DNA of 5,690 nucleotides from the NCBI GenBank assembly GCA_003221435.1, contig QHRS01000153.1, positions 1 through 5,690 on the forward strand, in the 5' to 3' direction. The position numbers and the translations under genes were made by a program. Positions 1 through 5,690 of this stretch are shown here, in pieces (position 1 is the stretch's first letter; every line of letters starts with the position of its first letter). Under the pieces are notes generated by a model. It was not told the DNA's origin, ran no database searches, and saw nothing but the letters and a program-made list of their open reading frames with translations. This stretch comes from Candidatus Rokuibacteriota bacterium (lineage in GTDB: Bacteria; Methylomirabilota; Methylomirabilia; Rokubacteriales; CSP1-6).

Positions 1-21
1 GTCGTCCCACGCGATGTTGAG
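1..21 (-). repeat. Start of repeat unit 5 (LNIAWDD), cut by the window edge
   Basis: Residues 1474-1480 read LNIAWDD, matching the opening of the earlier units (IDLSWND, VDLSWDD, LNLSWDD, IDLAWDD). The next codon, outside the window, is predicted to be Cys. This shows that the protein carries on into at least part of a fifth unit. Confidence 0.8.
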
Positions 22-3000
22 GAGCCCGGGCAAGAGCGGACCCACGGTGAACGATTCGTCCGATGTGTCGGATCCACCCGGATTGACAACGACGATCGGT
101 CCGCTCGTGGCTCCGGCCGGGACCGTGGCGCGGATCAGAGAATCGGACGTGACCTCGAACGCCGCGGTCACGCCCTTGAAGTTCACTTGCGTCGTGCGCG
201 TGAAGTTGAAACCGCGAATGGAGATGACGTAGCCCTCCGGGGCCTGGTGCGGGGTGAACGACAGGATCACGGGAGCCACGATGAACAGGCTGTCGCTCGT
301 GGCCGTACCCTGGATGGTCGAGACGCGAATCGACCCGGTGCGCGCATTCAACGGAACCAGCGCGGTGATGATCGAGTCCGACATCACGCCGAACTTCGCG
401 TCGAGCGTGTTGAAGCGCACCGAGGTGGCGCCGGTGAAGGTCGTGCCGCGGATCGTGACCGATGTGCCGGGAGGGCCGGCGACCGGGAAGAAGCGATCGA
501 TCTCCGGCAATGGCCCGGGCACACCCTGCCAGTACGCCGCGTTGCGAACCAAGGGCGCCGTGATGATCGGGTCGAACGCGAGGGCGGCCGGCTGCACGAG
601 CTGGATCCGATCGAGGGTGAGCCTCGCCGGGACGCCGCACCCCGCGCAGCTCCCGGCACCGGTCGTGCGATCGCGCAGCAAGCTGACCTTGAATGCGTAG
701 TACTCGGTGTAGGGATCGACGGGGCCAGCGCTCGCCGCCGGCAGCGCGCAGCTCACGTGGAGGCGCGCCGAGCTCGGGCCGAAGTACCCGATGTCGTAGC
801 CGAAGCTCGCGGTCGCGCGCCCGGCCCAGAAGTCGGCGCACGTCGCGGGTCCGCCGGTGAAGCTCACGCTCACGGACAGACCCGAGGTCGAGCGGCACGC
901 CGAGGATCCGTGCTTCCACCAGTCCGGAAGCGACGCGGTGGTCTCGATGCGGATGTCCCCCTCGAGCGCCAGCATCTGGTTCACGCCGGCCGGCGGCACG
1001 AACGACGCCACCAGCGTGAACGGGCTTCCCGTGTTCGTGTCGCAGGCGAACGTCTTGATCTCGCCGCCGCCGCCGGATGCACAATCGTCCCACGCCAGGT
1101 CGATGTAGCCCGCCGGCGCGGGACCGACGTGGAATGTGCTGTCCGACGTCGCCGAGCCCCCGAGGTTCGTCACGGTGATCGGGCCGTCGGTGGCGCTGCT
1201 TGGCACCAGCGTCTGGATCGTGGAATCCGAGACCACGTCGAACTTCGCATCGGCGCCGTGGAACTTGACGCTCGTGACGCCGGTGAAGTTCACGCCGCGG
1301 ATCACCACCGTGAATCCCACGGGCGCCTGGCGCGGGACGAAGCTCCGGATGGTCGGCGCCACGATGAACACGCTGTCGCTCGTGCCGGAGCCCTGGAGCG
1401 TCGTCACCTGGATCGGCCCGGTGCGAGCTCCGGGCGGAACCGTGGCGACGATCACCGAATCCGAGGGGACCGTGAATCCCGCCTCAGCGGGGTTGAACCG
1501 TACGGACCATGCGCCCGTGAAGTGCGCGCCGCGGATCGTGACGGCAGTACCGGGGCCGCCTCCGGGCGGCGTGAAGCCGCGTAACTCAGGCAACGGCCCG
1601 GGCGCGCGCTGCCAGTAAGCGGTGTTGCGATCCAGCGCGGCGGTGATCACCGGGTCATAGCCCAGCCCCGGATCCTGGAGGAGCTGGAGTCGCTGCAGGG
1701 TGAGCGCCACCGGAACGGCGCAGCCTGCGCAGCTCCCGGCCCCCGTCGAATTCGTGGGCTGGATCAGGATCTTGAACGCGTCGTACTGCGTGATGCTGCT
1801 GACCGGCCCCTCGGTCGCAGCGGGAACCGAGCACGACACCGTGAGCCGCGCCGTGTTCGGTCCGAGGAACCCCACGCTGTAGCTGAACGTGCCGGAGGCG
1901 CGGCCCTGCCAGACGTCCGCGCACGAGGACGGAGCGTCCCTGAAGTCGAAGCTCGCGGCGAGCGCCGCGGGGCCGCGGCACGCTCCGGAGCCGTGTTGCC
2001 ACCAATCGGGGAGCGCGTCCGTCGAGTTGAGCGTGATCGCGGCCGACATTCCCAACAGCTTTTGCACGTCCGGCGGCGGAGCGAACGAGGCGACCAGCGT
2101 GAATGGGGCTCCGGAATTCGTATTGCAGGCGAATGTCTTAATCTGCGATCCCGCGTTCCCGCAGTCGTCCCACGACAGGTTCAGTGTGCCCGGCAGCGCC
2201 GGTCCCACCCGGAACGCGCTGTCCGAGACGGCGGTGCCGCCCGGGTTCGTCACGCTGATCGGCCCGGTGGTGGCGGCGCCGGGCACGATCGCCTGGAGCA
2301 GCGAATCGGCGACGAAGCCGAACGAGGCGGCGACGCCGTTGAACTTCACCGCGGTAGCGCGCGTGAAGTTGAATCCCACGATCGAAACCAGGCTACCGGG
2401 TGGAGCTTGATGCGGCAGGAACGAGCGCACGACGGGCGACACGATGAACATGCTGTCGCTCGCGGCCACCCCCTGCGGCGTCCGGACCCCGATCGAGCCG
2501 GTGCGGGCGCCGGCGGGCACCGTGGTGGCGATCGAGGAATCGGAGACCACGGTGAACGCGGCCTCGGTGTCGTTGAATCGCACGAACAGGGCGCCGGTGA
2601 GGTGCAGGCCGGAGACCGTCACCGGCGTCCCGGGTGGTCCGCCGGCCGGAGCGAACGCGTGCAGTTCCGGGAGCGGTCCCGGCACCGCCTGCCAGTAGGC
2701 GGTGTTGCTGTGGAACGGGATCGTGAGCACCGGGTCGTACCCGGCGGAGGCCGGCTGCAGGAGCTGGATCTGGTGCAGGGTCAGCCGCACCGGGAGGTCG
2801 CACCCGGCGCAGCTTTGGTCGCTCGTAGTCTGGGTGCGCAAGATGTTGACCTTGAAGCCGTAGTACTGGGTGCTCGGATCCACCGGTGCCGGCGTGCCGG
2901 TCGTGGCCACCGTGACCTGCAAGCGCGCCGTGTTGGCCCCATAGAATCCGATGCTGTAGCTCGTGATGCTGCCCGCAAGCCCGGCCCAGTAATCGGCGCA

Positions 3001-4440
3001 GGAATGTGAGCCGGTTCTGAAATCGACGCTGGTCGACACACCGGGGCGGCACTGTCCGCCACCGAGCTTCCACCAGTCGGGGAGCGTGGTCGCCCACACT
3101 CCGATGTCGGCCGTCATGCCGGCGAGCTGGCTCACGCCCGGCGGCGGCACGAACGAGCCGAACAGCGTGAACGGCGTTCCGGTGTTGGAATTGCATGCGA
3201 ACGTCTTGAGCTCGTTGCCCGCGAGGCCGCAGTCGTCCCACGACAGGTCGACGGCGCCGGTCGTCGGTCCGACGCGGAACAGCGTATCCGCCGTTGCGGT
3301 GCCGCCGGGATTGGTCACCGTGAGCGGCCCCGTCGTGGCTCCGGACGGCACGAGCGCGAGCATTGTGGAATCCGTGGTGACGCTGAACGACGTCGCCACG
3401 CCGCCGAACCTCACCGCGGTGCTGCCCGTGAAATTGTTCCCGGCGATCGAGATCTTCGTCCCCGCCACGGCCTGCTTGGGTAGGAAGTATCGGATGGCCG
3501 GCGCCACCGTGAACGACCCGGCGCTCGCTGCGGAACCGAACGGCGTCGCCACGCGGATTGGCCCGCTGCGCCCGCCGGCCGGAATCGTCGCCGTGATGGT
3601 GGAATCCGAGCTCGCCGTGAACGCGGCGTCGATCGTGTTGAACTGGACCGAGAACGCGGGCGAAAGCCCCGAGCCGCGGACCCTCACGGGATCGCCCGGC
3701 GCTCCGGCAACAGGCGTGAATCCGCTGATCACCGGAACGGTGCCGACCGGCGCCTGCCAGTAAGCCACGGTGCGCACCACCGGCGCCGTGAGCACGGGGT
3801 CATTGGCGGCGGCGGGCGGCTGGAACAGCTGGACCTGCTGGAGCGCGATGCTCACCGGATTGCTGCATCCGGCACAGCTCCCGGCTCCCGTGGACTGAGT
3901 CGGCAGGATGTGGAGCTTGAACGCGTAGTACTCGCGCGTGGACAGCACCGGTCCCGCGAGGTCGCTGGAGACGGCGCACTGCACGATCAGCTTGGCTGTG
4001 TTGGGACCGTTGCCGCCCACCACGTACGAGTAGCCTCCAATCGCGTTCTTGGCCCAGAAGTCCGTGCAGGCTCCGCTCGTGAACACGAAATCCGAGGTCA
4101 GGTTGTCGGTGCCGCGGCACCGCCCCACCCCGTGCTTCCACCAGTCGGGCAGGCTCGTGGACGCGATGCTGAGCTCGGCGGACATGCCGAGGAGCTGGTT
4201 GATGCCCGAGGGCGGCACGAACGAGCCCACGAGGTCGAACGAGCTTCCGGAATTCGTGTTGCAGGCGAACGTCTTGAGCTGGGCGCCGGCCGCGCCGCAG
4301 TCGTTCCAGGAGAGATCGATACCGGCCGCGGCGGCGAATCGCGCGAGGACCAGGGCAGCCAGCGCCGCGAACGCGGCGCATGCGCATGCGGCGCGGAGCC
4401 GCGGGGAAGGAAGGCTTCCTCTAACGTACGGCGGTTTCAT
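1..4440 (-). CDS. Giant secreted repeat protein: signal peptide plus four or more units of [Cys/Trp-rich domain + two IPT/TIG domains]; C-terminus off-window
   Basis: An open frame of 1480 codons starts at ATG 4440 and continues past position 1 with no in-frame stop; I read every triplet. The start is chosen for a GGGGAG ribosome site 7 nt upstream and for the signal peptide that follows directly. Residues 1-40 look like a Sec signal. From residue 41 the protein repeats a 356-361-residue unit four times, and a fifth begins at residue 1474. Each unit has a roughly 190-residue domain with conserved Cys and Trp (WDDC, KTFAC, LPDWW, CADxW, NTARL, SCAGC), a linker ending in AYWQ, then two IPT/TIG domains of about 77 residues (PGTxVTIRG, FTGATSVRFN, SDSxIxATVP, GPIxVT). 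IPT/TIG domains are Ig-like and common in surface and extracellular proteins. Location outside the cytoplasm is inferred from the signal peptide and paired cysteines. Substrate, partner and any C-terminal anchor or sorting domain cannot be seen. An adhesin or matrix-like role is possible but unproven. Confidence 0.93.
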   Translation of the reverse strand, partial: MKPPYVRGSLPSPRLRAACACAAFAALAALVLARFAAAAGIDLSWNDCGAAGAQLKTFACNTNSGSSFDLVGSFVPPSGINQLLGMSAELSIASTSLPDWWKHGVGRCRGTDNLTSDFVFTSGACTDFWAKNAIGGYSYVVGGNGPNTAKLIVQCAVSSDLAGPVLSTREYYAFKLHILPTQSTGAGSCAGCSNPVSIALQQVQLFQPPAAANDPVLTAPVVRTVAYWQAPVGTVPVISGFTPVAGAPGDPVRVRGSGLSPAFSVQFNTIDAAFTASSDSTITATIPAGGRSGPIRVATPFGSAASAGSFTVAPAIRYFLPKQAVAGTKISIAGNNFTGSTAVRFGGVATSFSVTTDSTMLALVPSGATTGPLTVTNPGGTATADTLFRVGPTTGAVDLSWDDCGLAGNELKTFACNSNTGTPFTLFGSFVPPPGVSQLAGMTADIGVWATTLPDWWKLGGGQCRPGVSTSVDFRTGSHSCADYWAGLAGSITSYSIGFYGANTARLQVTVATTGTPAPVDPSTQYYGFKVNILRTQTTSDQSCAGCDLPVRLTLHQIQLLQPASAGYDPVLTIPFHSNTAYWQAVPGPLPELHAFAPAGGPPGTPVTVSGLHLTGALFVRFNDTEAAFTVVSDSSIATTVPAGARTGSIGVRTPQGVAASDSMFIVSPVVRSFLPHQAPPGSLVSIVGFNFTRATAVKFNGVAASFGFVADSLLQAIVPGAATTGPISVTNPGGTAVSDSAFRVGPALPGTLNLSWDDCGNAGSQIKTFACNTNSGAPFTLVASFAPPPDVQKLLGMSAAITLNSTDALPDWWQHGSGACRGPAALAASFDFRDAPSSCADVWQGRASGTFSYSVGFLGPNTARLTVSCSVPAATEGPVSSITQYDAFKILIQPTNSTGAGSCAGCAVPVALTLQRLQLLQDPGLGYDPVITAALDRNTAYWQRAPGPLPELRGFTPPGGGPGTAVTIRGAHFTGAWSVRFNPAEAGFTVPSDSVIVATVPPGARTGPIQVTTLQGSGTSDSVFIVAPTIRSFVPRQAPVGFTVVIRGVNFTGVTSVKFHGADAKFDVVSDSTIQTLVPSSATDGPITVTNLGGSATSDSTFHVGPAPAGYIDLAWDDCASGGGGEIKTFACDTNTGSPFTLVASFVPPAGVNQMLALEGDIRIETTASLPDWWKHGSSACRSTSGLSVSVSFTGGPATCADFWAGRATASFGYDIGYFGPSSARLHVSCALPAASAGPVDPYTEYYAFKVSLLRDRTTGAGSCAGCGVPARLTLDRIQLVQPAALAFDPIITAPLVRNAAYWQGVPGPLPEIDRFFPVAGPPGTSVTIRGTTFTGATSVRFNTLDAKFGVMSDSIITALVPLNARTGSIRVSTIQGTATSDSLFIVAPVILSFTPHQAPEGYVISIRGFNFTRTTQVNFKGVTAAFEVTSDSLIRATVPAGATSGPIVVVNPGGSDTSDESFTVGPLLPGLLNIAWDD
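22..1104 (-). repeat. Repeat unit 4 (residues 1113-1473, 361 aa)
   Basis: The Cys/Trp-rich domain begins at 1113 with AWDDC (Cys1120), and the stretch to the next cysteine is one residue longer because of a GGGG run at 1123-1126. The first IPT/TIG domain is about 1312-1389 and the second about 1391-1467. All seven cysteines are present. This copy and the start of the next share the AWDD variant where units 2 and 3 have SWDD. Confidence 0.9.
1105..2184 (-). repeat. Repeat unit 3 (residues 753-1112, 360 aa)
   Basis: The Cys/Trp-rich domain starts at 753 (WDDC, Cys760). The first IPT/TIG domain is about 951-1028 and the second about 1030-1106. The unit is four residues longer than units 1 and 2, and all of the extra length falls in the Cys/Trp domain and linker (191 residues from Cys760 to the first IPT domain, against 187-188). 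Seven cysteines are kept. DALPDWWQHG replaces the usual LPDWWKHG form. Confidence 0.9.
2185..3252 (-). repeat. Repeat unit 2 (residues 397-752, 356 aa)
   Basis: The unit has the same order as unit 1. The Cys/Trp-rich domain begins at 397 with WDDC (Cys404), the first IPT/TIG domain is about 591-668 and the second about 670-746. Cysteines are at 404, 416, 464, 481, 544 and 547. The residue aligned with Cys155 of unit 1 is Thr510 (VTV instead of VQC or VSC), so this copy has six rather than seven conserved cysteines. The period from unit 1 is exactly 1068 bp, measured between the WxDC cysteines. Confidence 0.9.
3253..4320 (-). repeat. Repeat unit 1 (residues 41-396, 356 aa)
   Basis: The Cys/Trp-rich domain spans about residues 41-235, with cysteines at 48, 60, 108, 125, 155, 189 and 192 and the Trp pair at 100-101. 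The first IPT/TIG domain is about 236-312 and the second about 315-391. This copy differs slightly from the others: WNDC instead of WDDC, and the linker reads GTVPVISGF where units 2-4 have the PGPLPE form. This fits the N-terminal copy being the most diverged, an inference from reading the copies side by side. Confidence 0.9.
4321..4440 (-). other. Signal peptide of the repeat protein (residues 1-40)
   Basis: The N-region carries Lys2, Arg7, Arg14 and Arg16. A hydrophobic alanine/leucine stretch spans about residues 17-33. After Arg34 comes an FAAAAG segment that offers Ala-X-Ala cleavage sites around residues 36-40. The mature chain would start near Ile41, exactly where the first repeat begins. 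Two cysteines (19, 21) fall inside the hydrophobic core, but no clear lipobox of the usual form is visible, so signal peptidase I is preferred over lipoprotein processing. The N-region is rather long at 16 residues. The exact cut is inferred. Confidence 0.75.
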
Positions 4441-4520
4441 GAATGGGCTCCCCGCGGCGCGTGCGTGGCCGCACGGGGGGGGTCGACTTCGCCGAGGCGC
4501 CTGGCCCGGACCATTCATGA
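4437..4520. repeat. Perfect 10-bp inverted repeat spanning leader and start codon
   Basis: TCATGAATGG at 4437-4446 and its exact reverse complement CCATTCATGA at 4511-4520 are 64 bp apart. The right arm is the loop of the leader hairpin plus one stem base; the left arm contains the start codon ATG 4440. It could act as an RNA pairing element or as paired protein-binding sites in DNA. It could also be coincidence. Confidence 0.5.
4448..4453 (-). promoter_or_regulatory. Ribosome binding site GGGGAG
   Basis: GGGGAG lies 7 nt upstream of ATG 4440, a normal spacing for a Shine-Dalgarno site. It decides the start, because an in-frame ATG at 4518 would add 26 residues of Arg/Pro-rich sequence before the signal peptide and has no comparable site upstream. 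Confidence 0.7.
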
Positions 4521-4528
4521 GTCCGGGC
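4504..4528 (-). promoter_or_regulatory. Leader hairpin, 8-bp stem with 9-nt loop
   Basis: GCCCGGAC and GTCCGGGC form a perfect 8-bp stem around a 9-nt loop (4520-4512). It falls within the predicted transcript leader, a few bases after the predicted start site. No U tract follows, so it is not an intrinsic terminator. The loop bases are complementary to the start codon region of the gene downstream. Confidence 0.55.
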
Positions 4529-4543
4529 TGAATAACGTAAGGG

Positions 4544-4572
4544 ATTGTCTCGCCGTGCGAGTTGGCTGTCAA
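4544..4572 (-). promoter_or_regulatory. Predicted sigma-70-type promoter of the repeat-protein gene
   Basis: On the minus strand a perfect TTGACA -35 box (4572-4567) is followed by a 17-bp spacer and GACAAT as the -10 box (4549-4544), which matches four of six consensus positions including the key A at position 2 and T at position 6. Transcription would start near 4537, giving a leader of roughly 97 nt. It lies just after the thrS stop and in an otherwise GC-rich stretch. Not experimentally shown; the phylum's own consensus may differ. Confidence 0.6.
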
Positions 4573-4633
4573 CGAATCGTCAGGTCCCCCCCAGGTCTCA
4601 ACGGTGGTTGCGACCCAGCTGATGCGTCGCGCG

Positions 4634-5690
4634 TCAGCCCTTGCGCGTCCGGCTCTCCTCCAGCACCCGATCGATGAACGCCTGGCGCGACATCGGTTCG
4701 AGCTGGCCGATGCCCTTCCGGCGCGGCGCGACGGTGCCGGCCTCCGCCTCGCGCGGTCCGACGACCAGCATGTACGGGATCTTCGCGAGCTCGGCGTCGC
4801 GGATCTTCGCTCCAAGCTTCTCGTCCCTCAGATCTGCCTCCACGCGCACCCCGGCCTCCCTGAGCAGGCGCGCCGTGTCGCGCGCGTAGTCGAGCGCCTT
4901 CGGATTCGCGGGGATCACGATCGCCTGCACCGGCGCGATCCACACCGGGAACTCGCCGCCGGTGTGCTCGATGTAGATCCCCATGAAGCGCTCGAGCGAC
5001 CCGTAGAGAGCGCGGTGCACCATGATGCACTCGTGCTCCTGGCCGTCGGGGCCGGTGTAGGTGGCGGCGAAGCGCTTCGGCAACATGAGATCGACCTGGA
5101 TCGTGGGGCACTGCCACTGCCGCCCCAGCGCATCCCGCAGCTTGACGTCGATCTTGGGCGCGTAGAACGCGCCGCCGCCTTCGTCTAGCTCGTATGGGAG
5201 CGCGCGCCGTTCCAGCGCTTCCCGCAGCGCCTGCGTCGCGAACTCCCAGTCCTCCGGGGAGCCCAGGAACTTCTCCAGCGGACGGGTCGCGAGATACGCC
5301 GTGTACTCGTAGCCGTACGCCTTGAGCAGGTGATCCATCAGGTCGAGCACGCCTTCCACCTCGCCCGCGAGCTGGTCGCGCGTGCAGAAGATGTGGGAAT
5401 CGTCCTGGGTGAAGCCGCGCACTCGCTCCATGCCGTGCAGCACGCCGCTGCGCTCGTAGCGGTACACGGTGCCGAGCTCGCCCATGCGGATCGGCAGCTC
5501 GCGGTAGCTGCGCTTGCGCGTCTTGTAGATCATGATGTGCCCGGGGCAGTTCATCGGCTTAACCCGGTACGGCTGGCCGTCGATGTCCATGGGCGAGTAC
5601 ATCAAGTCGGCGTAGTTCTCGAGGTGCCCCGAGATCGTGTACAGCTTCTCGCTCGCGATGTGCGGCGTGTACACCAGCTGGTAGCCGCGC
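4634..5690 (-). CDS. thrS: Threonyl-tRNA synthetase, C-terminal part (catalytic core and anticodon-binding domain)
   Basis: This cytoplasmic enzyme activates threonine with ATP and charges tRNA-Thr. The visible 351 codons run from the right edge to TGA at 4634-4636; the family is usually around 640 residues, so the N-terminal TGS and editing domains and the start are off-window. Counting from the GTG-encoded Val at 5674, the three expected zinc ligands are present: Cys43 in MNCPGH, His94 in QDDSHIF and His220 in VHRAL. The zinc recognises threonine in the studied enzymes. Class II motif 2 is RVRGFTQDD (84-92), and the motif 3 arginine lies in GSLERF (225-230). GGGAFYAPKID (166-176) and WQCPTIQVD (187-195) are typical ThrS core segments. 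The anticodon-binding domain runs from about VWIAPVQ (244-250) to the end, which closes normally with RVLEESRTRKG. No frameshift or missing catalytic residue is seen. The next gene begins 193 bp downstream on the same strand and is not infC. Confidence 0.97.
   Translation of the reverse strand, partial: RGYQLVYTPHIASEKLYTISGHLENYADLMYSPMDIDGQPYRVKPMNCPGHIMIYKTRKRSYRELPIRMGELGTVYRYERSGVLHGMERVRGFTQDDSHIFCTRDQLAGEVEGVLDLMDHLLKAYGYEYTAYLATRPLEKFLGSPEDWEFATQALREALERRALPYELDEGGGAFYAPKIDVKLRDALGRQWQCPTIQVDLMLPKRFAATYTGPDGQEHECIMVHRALYGSLERFMGIYIEHTGGEFPVWIAPVQAIVIPANPKALDYARDTARLLREAGVRVEADLRDEKLGAKIRDAELAKIPYMLVVGPREAEAGTVAPRRKGIGQLEPMSRQAFIDRVLEESRTRKG

Larger units (their letters stand above)
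4441..4633. other. Intergenic region between thrS and the repeat-protein gene
   Basis: No gene is seen in these 193 bp on either strand. Beyond the promoter, hairpin, inverted repeat and ribosome site listed separately, there are two homopolymer runs on the plus strand: eight G at 4475-4482 and seven C at 4586-4592. No tRNA-like structure and no U-tailed terminator was found after thrS. Confidence 0.7.

Noticed and set aside
187..1584. Long plus-strand open frame of 465 codons
   Set aside because: It is codon-aligned antisense to the repeat-protein gene, rich in Arg, Gly and Ala, and has no recognisable domain. Long antisense frames of this kind are expected in GC-rich coding DNA.
1993..3009. 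Plus-strand open frame of 338 codons
   Set aside because: It is the same codon-aligned antisense shadow over units 2 and 3, with low-complexity Arg-rich sequence and no start signal.
1..4300. Regularly recurring DNA blocks about 1.07 kb apart, considered as mobile or CRISPR-like repeats
   Set aside because: The similarity follows codons and protein motifs, with diverged DNA between the conserved blocks. It is explained by the protein repeats.
2393..4387. Minus-strand open frames at 2393-3241 and 3800-4387 suggesting a broken gene
   Set aside because: They lie in other frames from the real one. The frame from ATG 4440 is open through both regions and gives coherent, repeated domains, so there is no frameshift or pseudogene.
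4581..4598. Short direct repeat CAGGT flanking a C run
   Set aside because: It is too short, and the C run makes chance repetition likely. There is no sign of an attachment site or insertion sequence end.
4610..4630. Possible thrS terminator stem (GCGAC and GTCGC with an 11-nt loop)
   Set aside because: The stem is only 5 bp and no U tract follows on the minus strand.
4569..5188. Alternative frames over thrS on both strands
   Set aside because: The thrS frame carries all expected catalytic motifs; the others are low-complexity shadows.

Overview
The window holds two genes on the minus strand, both cut by the window edges, with a 193-bp gap between them. Base composition is strongly GC-rich and third codon positions are mostly G or C. 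The content points to a high-GC, probably Gram-negative, environmental bacterium. My impression is of an uncultivated lineage such as Candidatus Eisenbacteria or a relative, because large secreted proteins mixing this Cys/Trp-rich domain with IPT/TIG domains feel familiar from there. That placement comes from memory, not from a search, and is weak.

Right part (4634-5690): the C-terminal part of threonyl-tRNA synthetase (thrS), with the class II catalytic core and the anticodon-binding domain. The N-terminal TGS and editing regions lie beyond the right edge. The zinc-ligand and class II motifs are intact.

Gap (4441-4633): there is no gene and no convincing thrS terminator. It does contain a good sigma-70-type promoter (TTGACA, 17 bp, GACAAT), an 8-bp hairpin in the predicted leader, a purine-rich ribosome binding site, and a perfect 10-bp inverted repeat. 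That repeat pairs the hairpin loop with the start codon of the next gene.

Left part (1-4440): one uninterrupted reading frame of 1480 codons running off the left edge. I checked it triplet by triplet and found no stop. It encodes an exported multidomain protein: a signal peptide, then four complete 356-361-residue units and the first residues of a fifth. Each unit is a Cys/Trp-rich domain of about 190 residues that I cannot assign to a named family, followed by two IPT/TIG immunoglobulin-like domains. The repeats account for the many recurring DNA blocks in this region.

The two genes have no evident functional link. The promoter in the gap suggests the repeat protein is transcribed independently of thrS. 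The most interesting items are the unassigned Cys/Trp domain with its composite repeat architecture, and the possible start-codon-sequestering RNA structure in its leader.
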